Shown: positions 56,345 to 64,000 of the stretch, piece after piece
Layout of the letters: the number at the start of each line of letters is the position of its first letter
How positions within the stretch are numbered: position 1 is the first letter of the stretch
Source of the DNA: UBA4615 sp046046245
GTDB lineage: Bacteria > Pseudomonadota > Gammaproteobacteria > Burkholderiales > Burkholderiaceae_E
Direction: 5' to 3'
DNA length: 64,000 nt
NCBI GenBank assembly: GCA_046046245.1
Contig: JBJOKE010000003.1
Location: 186,001-250,000 of the forward strand
Translations under genes and position numbers: made by a program
Notes under the pieces: generated by a model
Told to the model about the DNA's origin: nothing
The model's input: only the letters and a program-made list of their open reading frames with translations
Database searches by the model: none

Positions 56345-57409
56345 TCAGGCGGGCTCGAGCGGCGCGACCAGCGGCACGCCCGGCACGCGGATGCCGTCGG
56401 GCCTGCCGTTCGCGGTGCGGCCCTGGAAGTCGCGGGTGAAGCTCTCCGGCAGCGCCGGGCCCTCGGCGCTGGACACCCACAGCCGCAGCAGGTGCCGCCG
56501 CCGCGAGACCTCGGGCCAGTCCTCGTACGCGGTGCGCGAGTGCAGGATCGAGTGGTTGCAGACGAACTGCATGTCGCCCGGACGGAAGTCCATGTCGAGG
56601 CGGATCGCCGGATCGCCGGCGAGCGTGTTGACCATCGACAGCGCCTCGCGCTGCGCGTCGGTGAGCGGCGGCACGCCGGGCAGGGCCTGGGCCTTCTCGA
56701 TCGCGCTCATCACGAAGAACGCGATCATCCGGCCGTCGCAGACCTGGAACAGCGGCATCTCGAACCAGGGCTTCTGGCCCGCGCCGACCTCGCCCCAGCG
56801 CGAGAAGCGGAAGGGCTCGGTCAGCACCCGCGCGAGATCGGGACGGCGACGGACCATCTCGTTCCAGACGGTGGTCGAGCTCGCGATCCGCGACAGCCCG
56901 CCCGAGCGCGCGCCGCGGATGCAGAGCAGCCCGACGGCGTCGCCGGCGTCGGTGTGGAAGCGCAGCTCGGCCGCGGTCTGGTAGCCGCGCGTGGTCGGGT
57001 CGGCATAGTCGAGGCCGAGGTTCACGACGTGGCCGAGCACGTGGCCCTTGCCGTTCTGCGAGAGCGCGTCGCCGAGGTGCGCGCCGACGATCCGGAAGGC
57101 CATCGCGTTCTGCAGCATCGAGCGCTCGCCGCTCGGCCAGCCCCGTATCAGCACGAAGCCGCGGCCGTGGAGGATCTCGCGACGCACCCCGGCGAGCACC
57201 GGCCCGAGCACGGGCAGCGGCACCTCGCGCTCGGACAGGGTCACCAGGTCGGCGTCGCGGGCGATCGCGGCCTCGACGGCGGCGTCGAGCTCGGCGAGTT
57301 CGGGCGGGGAGAGCAGGTGCTGCCAGTCGGTGCGTCCGGCCCACTGCGGGCCGGACCAGGCGCGCGGATCGTCGAAGACGGGCAGGGTGGTCTCGCGTTC
57401 GGCCAGCAT
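56345..57409 (-). CDS. TauD/TfdA-family Fe(II)/2-oxoglutarate dioxygenase, paralogue 2
   Basis: 354 residues from ATG 57409, with GAGGAG six bases upstream. Fe(II) ligands are His152 and Asp154 in LRFHTDAGDAVGL and His290 in SILHSRTAYEDW, with RRRHLLRLWVSS at the C-terminal end. It is closely similar to the 49-50 kb dioxygenase over the whole length. It heads a three-gene operon with a P450 and an FAD protein. The operator 57458-57472 lies 49 bases upstream and matches the one at the other paralogue. Confidence 0.9.
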   Translation of the reverse strand: MLAERETTLPVFDDPRAWSGPQWAGRTDWQHLLSPPELAELDAAVEAAIARDADLVTLSEREVPLPVLGPVLAGVRREILHGRGFVLIRGWPSGERSMLQNAMAFRIVGAHLGDALSQNGKGHVLGHVVNLGLDYADPTTRGYQTAAELRFHTDAGDAVGLLCIRGARSGGLSRIASSTTVWNEMVRRRPDLARVLTEPFRFSRWGEVGAGQKPWFEMPLFQVCDGRMIAFFVMSAIEKAQALPGVPPLTDAQREALSMVNTLAGDPAIRLDMDFRPGDMQFVCNHSILHSRTAYEDWPEVSRRRHLLRLWVSSAEGPALPESFTRDFQGRTANGRPDGIRVPGVPLVAPLEPA

Positions 57410-57457
57410 GGGGGTCTCCTCGGCGACCGGGAGACACGGCACCCGGCTCCCCCCGAT

Positions 57458-57472
57458 TCTGAACCGGATTCA
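57458..57472. promoter_or_regulatory. TetR operator-like site (site 2)
   Basis: TCTGAACCGGATTCA, with TGAA-N5-TTCA symmetry, lies just upstream of dioxygenase paralogue 2. It shares TCTGAAC-N3-ATTCA with the inverted repeat at 50248-50266. The outer arms are less symmetric here than at site 1. Confidence 0.6.
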
Positions 57473-57505
57473 AGTTCGGTGCGAGCGGCGGCGCCGCCGC
57501 GCGGT

Positions 57506-58699
57506 TCAGACCAGCCCGAGGTCGCGCGGTCGCGCACCGGGGAACACCGCATCCAGTCGTGCCGCATCGAGGCCGTAGAGCTTCGCGAACACGCCGCCCA
57601 GCATCGCCCGGTACTCGTTGAGCACCGGCCAGTCGCGGTCCTGGAACAGGGTCGCACGCTCGACGCGGACCTGCTCGCCGGCGACGCGGCCGCCACGCAC
57701 CGCGCCGCCCAGCAGCCACCACGCGCCGCCGTGTCCGTGGTCGGTGCCGCGGTTGCCGTTCTCGCGGAAGGTGCGGCCGAACTCGGACATCACGACGACG
57801 ACGGTCTTCGCCCACGCGGGCCCCATCTCGTCGGCGAAGGCGGCGAGGCCGCGCCCGAGCTCGTCGAGCCGCGTCGCGAGCAGGCCGCGCGCGGCGCCCT
57901 GCCCCACGTGCGTGTCCCAGCCGCCGACGTCCACGAAGCCGATCGCGTAGCGCTCGCGCATCAGCCGCGCGATGCGGCGCGCCTCGGCCTCGAAGCCGCG
58001 GGTGCTCGGCGCGCCGCGGCTCGCGGCCTGCATCTCGCCGGCCATCGCCTCCAGGTCGCGCATCGCGTCGTTGCGGACCTCGAAGCCCTCGTTCACCTTG
58101 CCGGCGAGCGGGGTGCCGGCGTACATCGACGCGATCAGTCGGCTCTGGCGCGCGTCGACGACCGGGCGCGCGACCGCACGCAGCGCGATGTTCGGCACCG
58201 GGCGGTCGCCGCGGAACACCATCGGCGGGCTCTCGGTGAAGGCGATCGACGGCGGCGCGCCCAGCGTGCCCGCGAGCCGGCCGAGGAAGCCCGAGCCGTA
58301 GTCGCCGCCTCGGCCCGACGCGAGCCCGAGCTCGATGCCGTCCTGCGTCTCGAAGTGGCTGCGCGACGCGTCGTGGGTGCCGGCGAAGGGCACGAAGGCC
58401 GCCTCGCCCGCCGTCCACATCGGGCCGATCGACTCGCGCAGCGCGGGGTGCAGGCCCCAGTCGGCGTCGAGCGCCAGCGCGGCGTCGGGGCCGGCGCCGG
58501 GCCTCGGGATCGCGATGTTCGGCCGGGCCTCGGGATAGAACGCGCTGGAGATCGGCACCAGCACGCTGGCCGCATCGCAGGCACCGCGCTGGAAGACGAC
58601 CAGCAGCCGCAGGTCGGCGCCGGGCGCGGCGAACAGGCGGGGCGCGCCCACGGCGAGCGGGGTGGCGAGGGCGGCGCGGAGCAGGGTGCGGCGGTGCAT
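57506..58699 (-). CDS. DUF1501 family protein
   Basis: 397 residues with a Tat-like leader (MHRRTLLRAALATPLAVGA). DUF1501 features are LRLLVVFQRGACDAASVLVP, FVPFAGTHDASRSHFETQD, FVDVGGWDTHVGQGAARG, VVVMSEFGRTFRENGNRGTD and HGHGGAWWLLGGAV. The fold resembles sulfatase/alkaline-phosphatase enzymes; no activity is established. GGAGG precedes ATG. Paired with the DUF1800 gene 25 bases upstream, a very common combination, and probably exported. Confidence 0.9.
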   Translation of the reverse strand: MHRRTLLRAALATPLAVGAPRLFAAPGADLRLLVVFQRGACDAASVLVPISSAFYPEARPNIAIPRPGAGPDAALALDADWGLHPALRESIGPMWTAGEAAFVPFAGTHDASRSHFETQDGIELGLASGRGGDYGSGFLGRLAGTLGAPPSIAFTESPPMVFRGDRPVPNIALRAVARPVVDARQSRLIASMYAGTPLAGKVNEGFEVRNDAMRDLEAMAGEMQAASRGAPSTRGFEAEARRIARLMRERYAIGFVDVGGWDTHVGQGAARGLLATRLDELGRGLAAFADEMGPAWAKTVVVVMSEFGRTFRENGNRGTDHGHGGAWWLLGGAVRGGRVAGEQVRVERATLFQDRDWPVLNEYRAMLGGVFAKLYGLDAARLDAVFPGARPRDLGLV

Positions 58700-58724
58700 G
58701 GCGAACCTCCGGGCGGCGACGCGG

Positions 58725-60281
58725 TCAGCCGCGCATGAACTCGGGCGAGGACAGCAGGAACGCGAGCCGCTCGGCGGGCGATGCGGCGCCGTCGAGGACC
58801 TCGCGGGTGGCGGGCGCGAGGCGCCCGGTGACCGCACGCACGAAGAACGGATCGTCGAGGCGGGCGGCGGTCGGTGCGGCCTCGGCCGGCCGGTAGAGCG
58901 CGGGCCCGGCGCCGACGATCGCGCGCGCCACCTCGAAGCGCGCGGTCAGCTGCCCGGAGCCGGACCACGCGGTCTCGTCGAGCGACCAGCCGTCGGGCGT
59001 CTGGCGGCCGAAGGGCGACTGGCCGAGCCGCGCGAGCCAGCCGAGCATCGGCGCGGCGTCGACGACCGGACGCGCGTCGAAGGCGAGCCGCACCGACGAG
59101 ACGACCCAGGTCTGCGGGTCCTTGAAGCGGGTGCCGAGCGAGGCGCGGAAGGCGGGCGTGGCGACCAGGTCGGCGACGGTCGCCGCGACGTCGCCGTCGG
59201 TCCGCGCGAAGGTCCGCGCGAGCCGCGCGACGAGCGCCGGATCGGGCGGGCCGCCGACCAGGAAGCGCGCGAGCTTGCCGCAGACGAAACGCGCGGTGGA
59301 CGGATGGCGGGCGAGGTCGTCGAGCACGGTCTCGAGCTCGTCGAGGCCGACGCCGGGGATCGTCCGGCCCAGCACGCGCTTGTCGCCCCAGTCGTGACGT
59401 GCGGGATTGAACTCGAAGACGCCGTCGCGGACGTGGAAGCGCTGCAGCTCGGTCCGCATCCGCGGCGCGCCCGGCGCGTACGAGATGCCCACGCCGGTCA
59501 TCACCCGTGCGAGCTCCTGCACGTCGGCCTGCCCGTAGCCGCCGTCGACGCCGAGCGTGTGCAGCTCGAGCAGCTCGCGCGCATGGTTCTCGTTGAGGCG
59601 GCCGGCGGCGTTCTGCGCGTTGTCGAGGTAGCGCAGCATCGCCGGATGCTTCGTCGCCGCACCGAGCAGGTCGCGGAAGCGGCCGAGGGCGTGCGGGCGG
59701 ATCGCGCGGTCCTGGTAGTCGCCGACCAGCGCGCGCAGCTCGGCCTTGCCCTGGAACACGCTGAAGTGGTTGGTCCAGAACCAGGTCATCCGCTCGCGCA
59801 GGCCCCAGGGCGAATGCACGGCGAGCAGCAGCGAGCGCGACGCGGCCTCGCGCGCGAGTCGGGTCAGCGACTGCTGGTAGGCCTGGCGGGCCGCGTTCTT
59901 CGCGGCGTCGTCGGCGAGCGCGTCGGCGGCGCGGCGCTCGCGGTCGAGCTCGGGCACGAGCTCGGTGATCGGCCGCTGCGAGAGGGTCATCGCGGCGATC
60001 CGGGCGGCGACCTCGTCGGGCAGCGGGGTGGTCGCCGGCGGACGCAGCTGCTCGGCGAGCCAGCGCGCCTCGCCGAGCTCCGTCAACCGGCGCAGCGACG
60101 ACGGCGACGCGCCCCAGGCGAGGCGGTCGAGCAGCGCGACCGCCTCGGCGGCCGGCAGCGGCGCGGCGCGCGCGGCGGGCTCGGGAACCGGCTCCGGCGA
60201 CGGGCCCGCGCAGCCGGCCGCGAGGAGCGGCGCGGCGGCGAGCGCGGCGACGGCGCGCCGGCGGGCGGGGTGGAACGTCAT
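58725..60281 (-). CDS. DUF1800 family protein, putative lipoprotein
   Basis: 518 residues starting MTFHPARRRAVAALAAAPLL, with a lipobox (LLAAGCAGP, Cys about 24). DUF1800 features are LLDRLAWGASPSSLRRLTEL, RERMTWFWTNHFSVFQGKAE, LGAATKHPAMLRYLDNAQNA, NENHARELLELHTLGVDGGY and a YxxxDVQELARVMTG-like stretch. Function unknown; it regularly pairs with DUF1501 proteins. It is the first gene of the pair. Confidence 0.9.
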   Translation of the reverse strand: MTFHPARRRAVAALAAAPLLAAGCAGPSPEPVPEPAARAAPLPAAEAVALLDRLAWGASPSSLRRLTELGEARWLAEQLRPPATTPLPDEVAARIAAMTLSQRPITELVPELDRERRAADALADDAAKNAARQAYQQSLTRLAREAASRSLLLAVHSPWGLRERMTWFWTNHFSVFQGKAELRALVGDYQDRAIRPHALGRFRDLLGAATKHPAMLRYLDNAQNAAGRLNENHARELLELHTLGVDGGYGQADVQELARVMTGVGISYAPGAPRMRTELQRFHVRDGVFEFNPARHDWGDKRVLGRTIPGVGLDELETVLDDLARHPSTARFVCGKLARFLVGGPPDPALVARLARTFARTDGDVAATVADLVATPAFRASLGTRFKDPQTWVVSSVRLAFDARPVVDAAPMLGWLARLGQSPFGRQTPDGWSLDETAWSGSGQLTARFEVARAIVGAGPALYRPAEAAPTAARLDDPFFVRAVTGRLAPATREVLDGAASPAERLAFLLSSPEFMRG

Positions 60282-60423
60282 GGCGGCGACGGCGGCGTCG
60301 GGGGGGGTGGCCCGATCCTACGCCCGGACGCGACGAGCGGGAACCGGCGCCGACGGACGGACCGAGCGCCTTACCAGCCGTTACCGGTGCGAGAGGTCGA
60401 CGCCGACCGCCCGCCCCAGCGCG

Positions 60424-60750
60424 TCACCGCTGCTTCAGGATCCAGTCGGCGAGCCGCTTCGCATCGGCCTCGTCCATCGGATACGACTTGGTCGCCTGCG
60501 CGGGCATGGCCCGGTCGGCCCCCCAGTGCTCGGCGCCGCCCGCGAGGATCTTCTTCGCGACGCGTTCGTGCGCGTCGGAAAGGGGGCGGTAGTACTTCGC
60601 CACCTGCCGGAAGGACGGTCCCCAGACCTCCTTGTCGACGGCGTGGCACTCGAGACAGCCGCGCTCGCCGGCGAGCTTCTTGCTGGCGAAGGCGGGGGCC
60701 GCGACGGCGAGCGTCGCGGCGGCGAGAACGGGGATCACGATCGGCTTCAT
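60424..60750 (-). CDS. Small class I c-type cytochrome
   Basis: 108 residues. A signal peptide (MKPIVIPVLAAATLAVAAPAFA) is followed by one haem site CLECH (about residues 32-36) and the distal Met ligand in RAMPAQATKSYP. It is a periplasmic electron carrier like cytochrome c551/c552. It stands alone upstream of DUF1800. TTGATCCATGGCAA at 60841-60854, about 90 bases upstream, loosely resembles an FNR/Anr box. Confidence 0.92.
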   Translation of the reverse strand: MKPIVIPVLAAATLAVAAPAFASKKLAGERGCLECHAVDKEVWGPSFRQVAKYYRPLSDAHERVAKKILAGGAEHWGADRAMPAQATKSYPMDEADAKRLADWILKQR

Positions 60751-60900
60751 GGTCTGCGCTCCTGAGGGCGGGCCGATCCCGCAGTGAGCCGCGGTCGAGC
60801 CCGGGAGCGCCGATGGTCGGCGCGGCCGGCGGGTGCCCGGTTGATCCATGGCAACCCCCGGCCCGGGACGCGGCCGGGTCCGACACGCCGGCGCGCCCTG

Positions 60901-63900
60901 CTACGCGCGGGCCCGCCCCGGCTCGTCCGCGTCGGCCCGCCGCATCCGCCGCGCCGCGCGCGCCACCAGCCGCTCGACGTCGTCGACCCAGGTGAACACC
61001 GCCGGCACCACCAGCAGCGACAGCAGCGTCGAGGTCACCAGCCCGCCGATGACCGCGATCGCCATCGGCGAGCGGAAGCTCGGGTCGGCGCCCCAGCCCA
61101 TCGCGATCGGCAGCATCCCGGCGCCCATGGCGATCGTCGTCATCACGATCGGACGGGCCCGCTTGTGGCAGGCGTCGACCAGCGCATCGAAGCGGCTCAT
61201 GCCGTCGCGGCGCGCGACGATCGCGTACTCGACCAGCAGGATCGAGTTCTTCGTCACGATGCCCATCAGCATCAGCAGGCCGATCAGCGAGGGCATCGAG
61301 AAGCTCTTGCCGGTGACCAGCAGCAGCACGAACGCGCCGCCGATCGACAGCGGCAGCGCCGCGAGAATGGTGACCGGCTGCATGAAGTCGCGGAACAGCA
61401 GCACCAGCACCATGTAGATGCAGAGCACGCCGATGCCCATCGCCAGGCCGAAGCTCGCGAACAGCGCCTGCATCTCCTGCGCGTCGCCGAGCTCGGCGAG
61501 CCGCACGCCGGGCGGCAGCGCGCCGAGCGAGGGCAGCTTCATCGCTTCGGCATGGACCTCGCCGAGCTGGCGGCCCGCGAGCTCGACCTCGAGCGTCACG
61601 TTGCGGCTGCGGTTCAGTCGGTCGATCTGCGCGGGGCCGCTGTCGATCGTCACGTCGGCGACGTTGCCGACCATCACCGGGCCCGCGCGCCCGGGCACGG
61701 TCAGCCGCTCGATCGCGGCGAGGTCGGCGCGCACCGCGTCGGGCAGCTTCACGCGGATCGGCACCTGGCGCTCGGACAGGTTGAGCTTCGGCAGGCCGAC
61801 GTCGTAGTCGCCGGCGGTGGCGACGCGGACCGTCTCGGCGAGGCTCGACGCGGTGACGCCGAGGTCGGCCGCGCGTGCGAAGTCCGGGCGCACGACGATC
61901 TCCGGGCGCACGAGCGTCGCGCTCGAGGTGACGTTGCCGACGCCCTGAAGCGTGCGCAGGTCGCGCTCGAGCGCCTGCGCGCCCGCGGCGAGCGCCACCG
62001 GGTCCTCGCTGCGCAGCACCAGCTGCATCTTCACGCCGGTGTCCTGCGGGCCGACGGTCATCCGCACGCCGGGCACGTCGGCGAGCCGCGCGCGCAGGTC
62101 GATCTCGACCTCCTGCTGCGTGCGCGCGCGCTCGGTGCGGTGCGACAGCAGCACGGTCAGCACCGCCTTGCGCGCCTCGGGCGCGGCGCCCACCGCGAAC
62201 ACGTCGCCGCTCGCGCCGCCGCCCACCGAGCTGAAGACGCGCTTCACGTCGGGATCGGCGCCGACCAGCGCACGCACGCGCTCGGCGGTGTCCAGCGTCT
62301 CGGCGAGCGTGCTGCCCGGGGGCAGCTCGATGCTGACCTGCGTCTGCGCGCGGTCGGCCGGCGGCACGAAGCCGGTGGGCAGCAGCGGCACCAGCGCGAT
62401 CGAGCCGGCGAAGAACGCGAACGACAGCAGCGCGGTGACGAGGCGGTGGCGCAGGCACCAGCGGACCATCCGCAGGTAGGTACGCATCACGACACCGTCC
62501 TCGGACTCGTCGATCGGCGAGACGGCGGCCGGGCCGATCCGGTCGCGGTCGACCGGACCGTGCGCGTGCGCCGTGTGCGGCGCGCCGGCAGGGTCGATGG
62601 GCGGCGCGCCCCTCGCGAGCTTCGGCTTCAGCAGGTAGGCCGCCATCATCGGCGTCAGCAGGCGCGCGACCACCAGCGACGCGAGGATCGCGAGGGTCGC
62701 GGTCCAGCCGAACTGCTTGAAGAACTTGCCCGCGATGCCCGCCATGAACGCGGTCGGCAGGAACACCGCCACCAGCGCGAAGGTGGTCGCGATCACCGCG
62801 AGGCCGATCTCGTCGGCGGCCTCCATCGCCGCCTGGAACGGGGTCTTGCCCATCCGCAGGTGACGCTCGATGTTCTCGATCTCGACGATCGCGTCGTCGA
62901 CCAGGATGCCCACCACCAGCGCCATCGAGGTCAGCGTCACGGTGTTGAGCGTGAAGCCGAACAGGTGCATGCCGAAGAAGGCGGGTATCACCGACAGCGG
63001 CAGCGCGGCGGCGCTGACGAAGGTGGCGCGCCAGTCGCGCAGGAACGCCCAGACCACGATGACCGCGAGCAGCGCGCCTTCGTAGAGCAGGTGCATCGAG
63101 CCGTCGAAGCCCTCCTGCACGGGCGCGCTGTTGTCGATGGCCTGCGTGAAGGCCACGCCGCGGTGCGCGGCGGCGAGCTCGTCCATCGCGGCGTGCACGC
63201 CGCGCGCGACGTCGACCTCGCTCGCGCCCTTGGCGCGCAGCACCTCGATCGCGACCACCGGCCTGCCGTCGAGCAGCGCGAGCGCGCGGCGCTCGGCGAC
63301 GGTGTCGGTGACGGTGGCGACCTGGCCGAGACGGATGCGGCGCCCGTCGGCCAGCGGCAGCTCGAGCCGTTCGAGCTCGGCCGCGCTGCGGACGGTGGCG
63401 ATCGTGCGGACCGCCTGCTCGGCGCCGCCGACGTCGCCGCGCCCGCCGGGCGCCTCCTGCTGGACCAGCTTCAGGCGGCGCGACACGTCGATCGCCGAGA
63501 CGTCGAGCGCCGCCATCCGCGAGGCATCGAGCTCGACGCGGACCTCGCGGGTCGCGCCGCCCAGGCGCTTGACCGCGCCCACGCCGGGCACGTTCAGCAG
63601 CCGCCTGGTCGCGGTGTTGTCGACGAACCAGGACAGCGACTCCTCGTCGAGCTGCGTGCCCGACACCGTCCAGGTGACGACCGGCCGGCCGGCGGTGCTC
63701 GCCTTGGTGACGGCGGGGTCGCGCAGGTCGGCGGGCAGGTCGGCGCGAACGCGCGCGACCGCGTCGCGGACCTCGTTCACCGCCTCGGACGCGTTCTTCT
63801 CGAGGACGAACTCGACGCTGACGCTGACCGAGCCGTCGAGGATCTTCGTGAAGACGTTCTTCACGCCCTGCAGCGTGGCGATCGAGTTCTCGAGCTTCCT

Positions 63901-64000
63901 CGCGACCTCGGTCTCGAGCTGCGCGGGCGCGGCGCCGGGCAGGCTGGCGTCGACGGTGACGATCGGCAGCTCCATGTCCGGGAAGTCCTGCACCGGCATC
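60901..64000 (-). CDS. RND-family efflux transporter inner-membrane subunit, 5' end outside window
   Basis: About 1,033 codons are visible; the first part, including helix 1, is missing and the true start is beyond base 64000. The visible text opens MPVQDFPDMELPIVTVDASL, matching residues about 35-55 of AcrB/MdtB-like pumps. Proton-relay aspartates are in VVGILVDDAIVEIENIERH. The second half has VGPQDTGVKMQLVLRSEDP, ILAALPLSIGGAFVLLLVTG and MGIVTKNSILLVEYA. It expels drugs or solvents by proton motive force with a fusion protein and outer channel not seen here. Confidence 0.95.
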   Translation of the reverse strand, partial: MPVQDFPDMELPIVTVDASLPGAAPAQLETEVARKLENSIATLQGVKNVFTKILDGSVSVSVEFVLEKNASEAVNEVRDAVARVRADLPADLRDPAVTKASTAGRPVVTWTVSGTQLDEESLSWFVDNTATRRLLNVPGVGAVKRLGGATREVRVELDASRMAALDVSAIDVSRRLKLVQQEAPGGRGDVGGAEQAVRTIATVRSAAELERLELPLADGRRIRLGQVATVTDTVAERRALALLDGRPVVAIEVLRAKGASEVDVARGVHAAMDELAAAHRGVAFTQAIDNSAPVQEGFDGSMHLLYEGALLAVIVVWAFLRDWRATFVSAAALPLSVIPAFFGMHLFGFTLNTVTLTSMALVVGILVDDAIVEIENIERHLRMGKTPFQAAMEAADEIGLAVIATTFALVAVFLPTAFMAGIAGKFFKQFGWTATLAILASLVVARLLTPMMAAYLLKPKLARGAPPIDPAGAPHTAHAHGPVDRDRIGPAAVSPIDESEDGVVMRTYLRMVRWCLRHRLVTALLSFAFFAGSIALVPLLPTGFVPPADRAQTQVSIELPPGSTLAETLDTAERVRALVGADPDVKRVFSSVGGGASGDVFAVGAAPEARKAVLTVLLSHRTERARTQQEVEIDLRARLADVPGVRMTVGPQDTGVKMQLVLRSEDPVALAAGAQALERDLRTLQGVGNVTSSATLVRPEIVVRPDFARAADLGVTASSLAETVRVATAGDYDVGLPKLNLSERQVPIRVKLPDAVRADLAAIERLTVPGRAGPVMVGNVADVTIDSGPAQIDRLNRSRNVTLEVELAGRQLGEVHAEAMKLPSLGALPPGVRLAELGDAQEMQALFASFGLAMGIGVLCIYMVLVLLFRDFMQPVTILAALPLSIGGAFVLLLVTGKSFSMPSLIGLLMLMGIVTKNSILLVEYAIVARRDGMSRFDALVDACHKRARPIVMTTIAMGAGMLPIAMGWGADPSFRSPMAIAVIGGLVTSTLLSLLVVPAVFTWVDDVERLVARAARRMRRADADEPGRARA

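Noticed and set aside
55044..57409. Idea that the TauD-P450-FAD operon is a natural-product biosynthesis cluster
   Set aside because: No NRPS, PKS, terpene or other scaffold-forming gene is in the window; catabolic neighbours and Bug proteins fit degradation better.

Overview
The window is 64 kb of very GC-rich DNA, almost wall-to-wall protein genes. I saw no rRNA, tRNA, CRISPR array or intact insertion sequence. Four Bug-type (tripartite tricarboxylate transporter family) periplasmic binding proteins without membrane partners, several TauD/TfdA dioxygenases, acyl-CoA and aromatic catabolism genes, and many GTG/TTG starts suggest a soil or water betaproteobacterium of the order Burkholderiales. 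This is inferred from gene content only; no species is named.

Layout. 1-4.6 kb: a sulfatase, outer-membrane protein and lipoprotein group, divergent from a DUF2092 gene and a small exported protein. 4.6-10.9 kb: a six-gene minus-strand operon for a Dpp/Opp-type peptide ABC transporter led by a DUF1028 protein. 11.1-16.1 kb: a Baeyer-Villiger-type monooxygenase, a family I CoA-transferase and an acyl-CoA ligase. 16.1-20 kb: a LigI-like hydrolase and Bug protein, a GntR regulator and a divergent quinone-oxidoreductase-like enzyme. 20-22.3 kb: a nitrilase with a divergent AraC regulator. 22.3-29.8 kb: DUF3293, a TetR regulator facing a small membrane-protein operon, two coupled SDRs, a stand-alone biotin carrier, a diguanylate cyclase and another Bug protein. 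29.8-33 kb: a decayed AAA ATPase gene and katG.

33.3-43.4 kb is an aromatic catabolism block: a TfdB-like phenol monooxygenase, a YhgE/Pip membrane protein, an IclR regulator, an MhpA-like hydroxylase, an extradiol-type VOC dioxygenase, a Bug protein, a fumarylacetoacetate-hydrolase-family enzyme and a GlxA-type regulator. A GTGCAC palindrome lies between the TfdB-like and YhgE genes. 43.5-47.2 kb: a small membrane protein, an amidase, a small exported protein and a second diguanylate cyclase.

47.2-57.4 kb is the most unusual part. Three transcription units carry three TauD/TfdA dioxygenases, two nitroreductases, a P450, an FAD/NAD(P) protein, a GFA-family protein, a Bug protein and one TetR regulator. 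Two of the units have nearly the same operator (TCTGAAC-N3-ATTCA) upstream of paralogous dioxygenases, so they probably form one TetR-controlled oxidative catabolic regulon of unknown substrate. 57.5-64 kb: a DUF1501/DUF1800 pair, a cytochrome c, and an RND efflux pump that runs off the window end.
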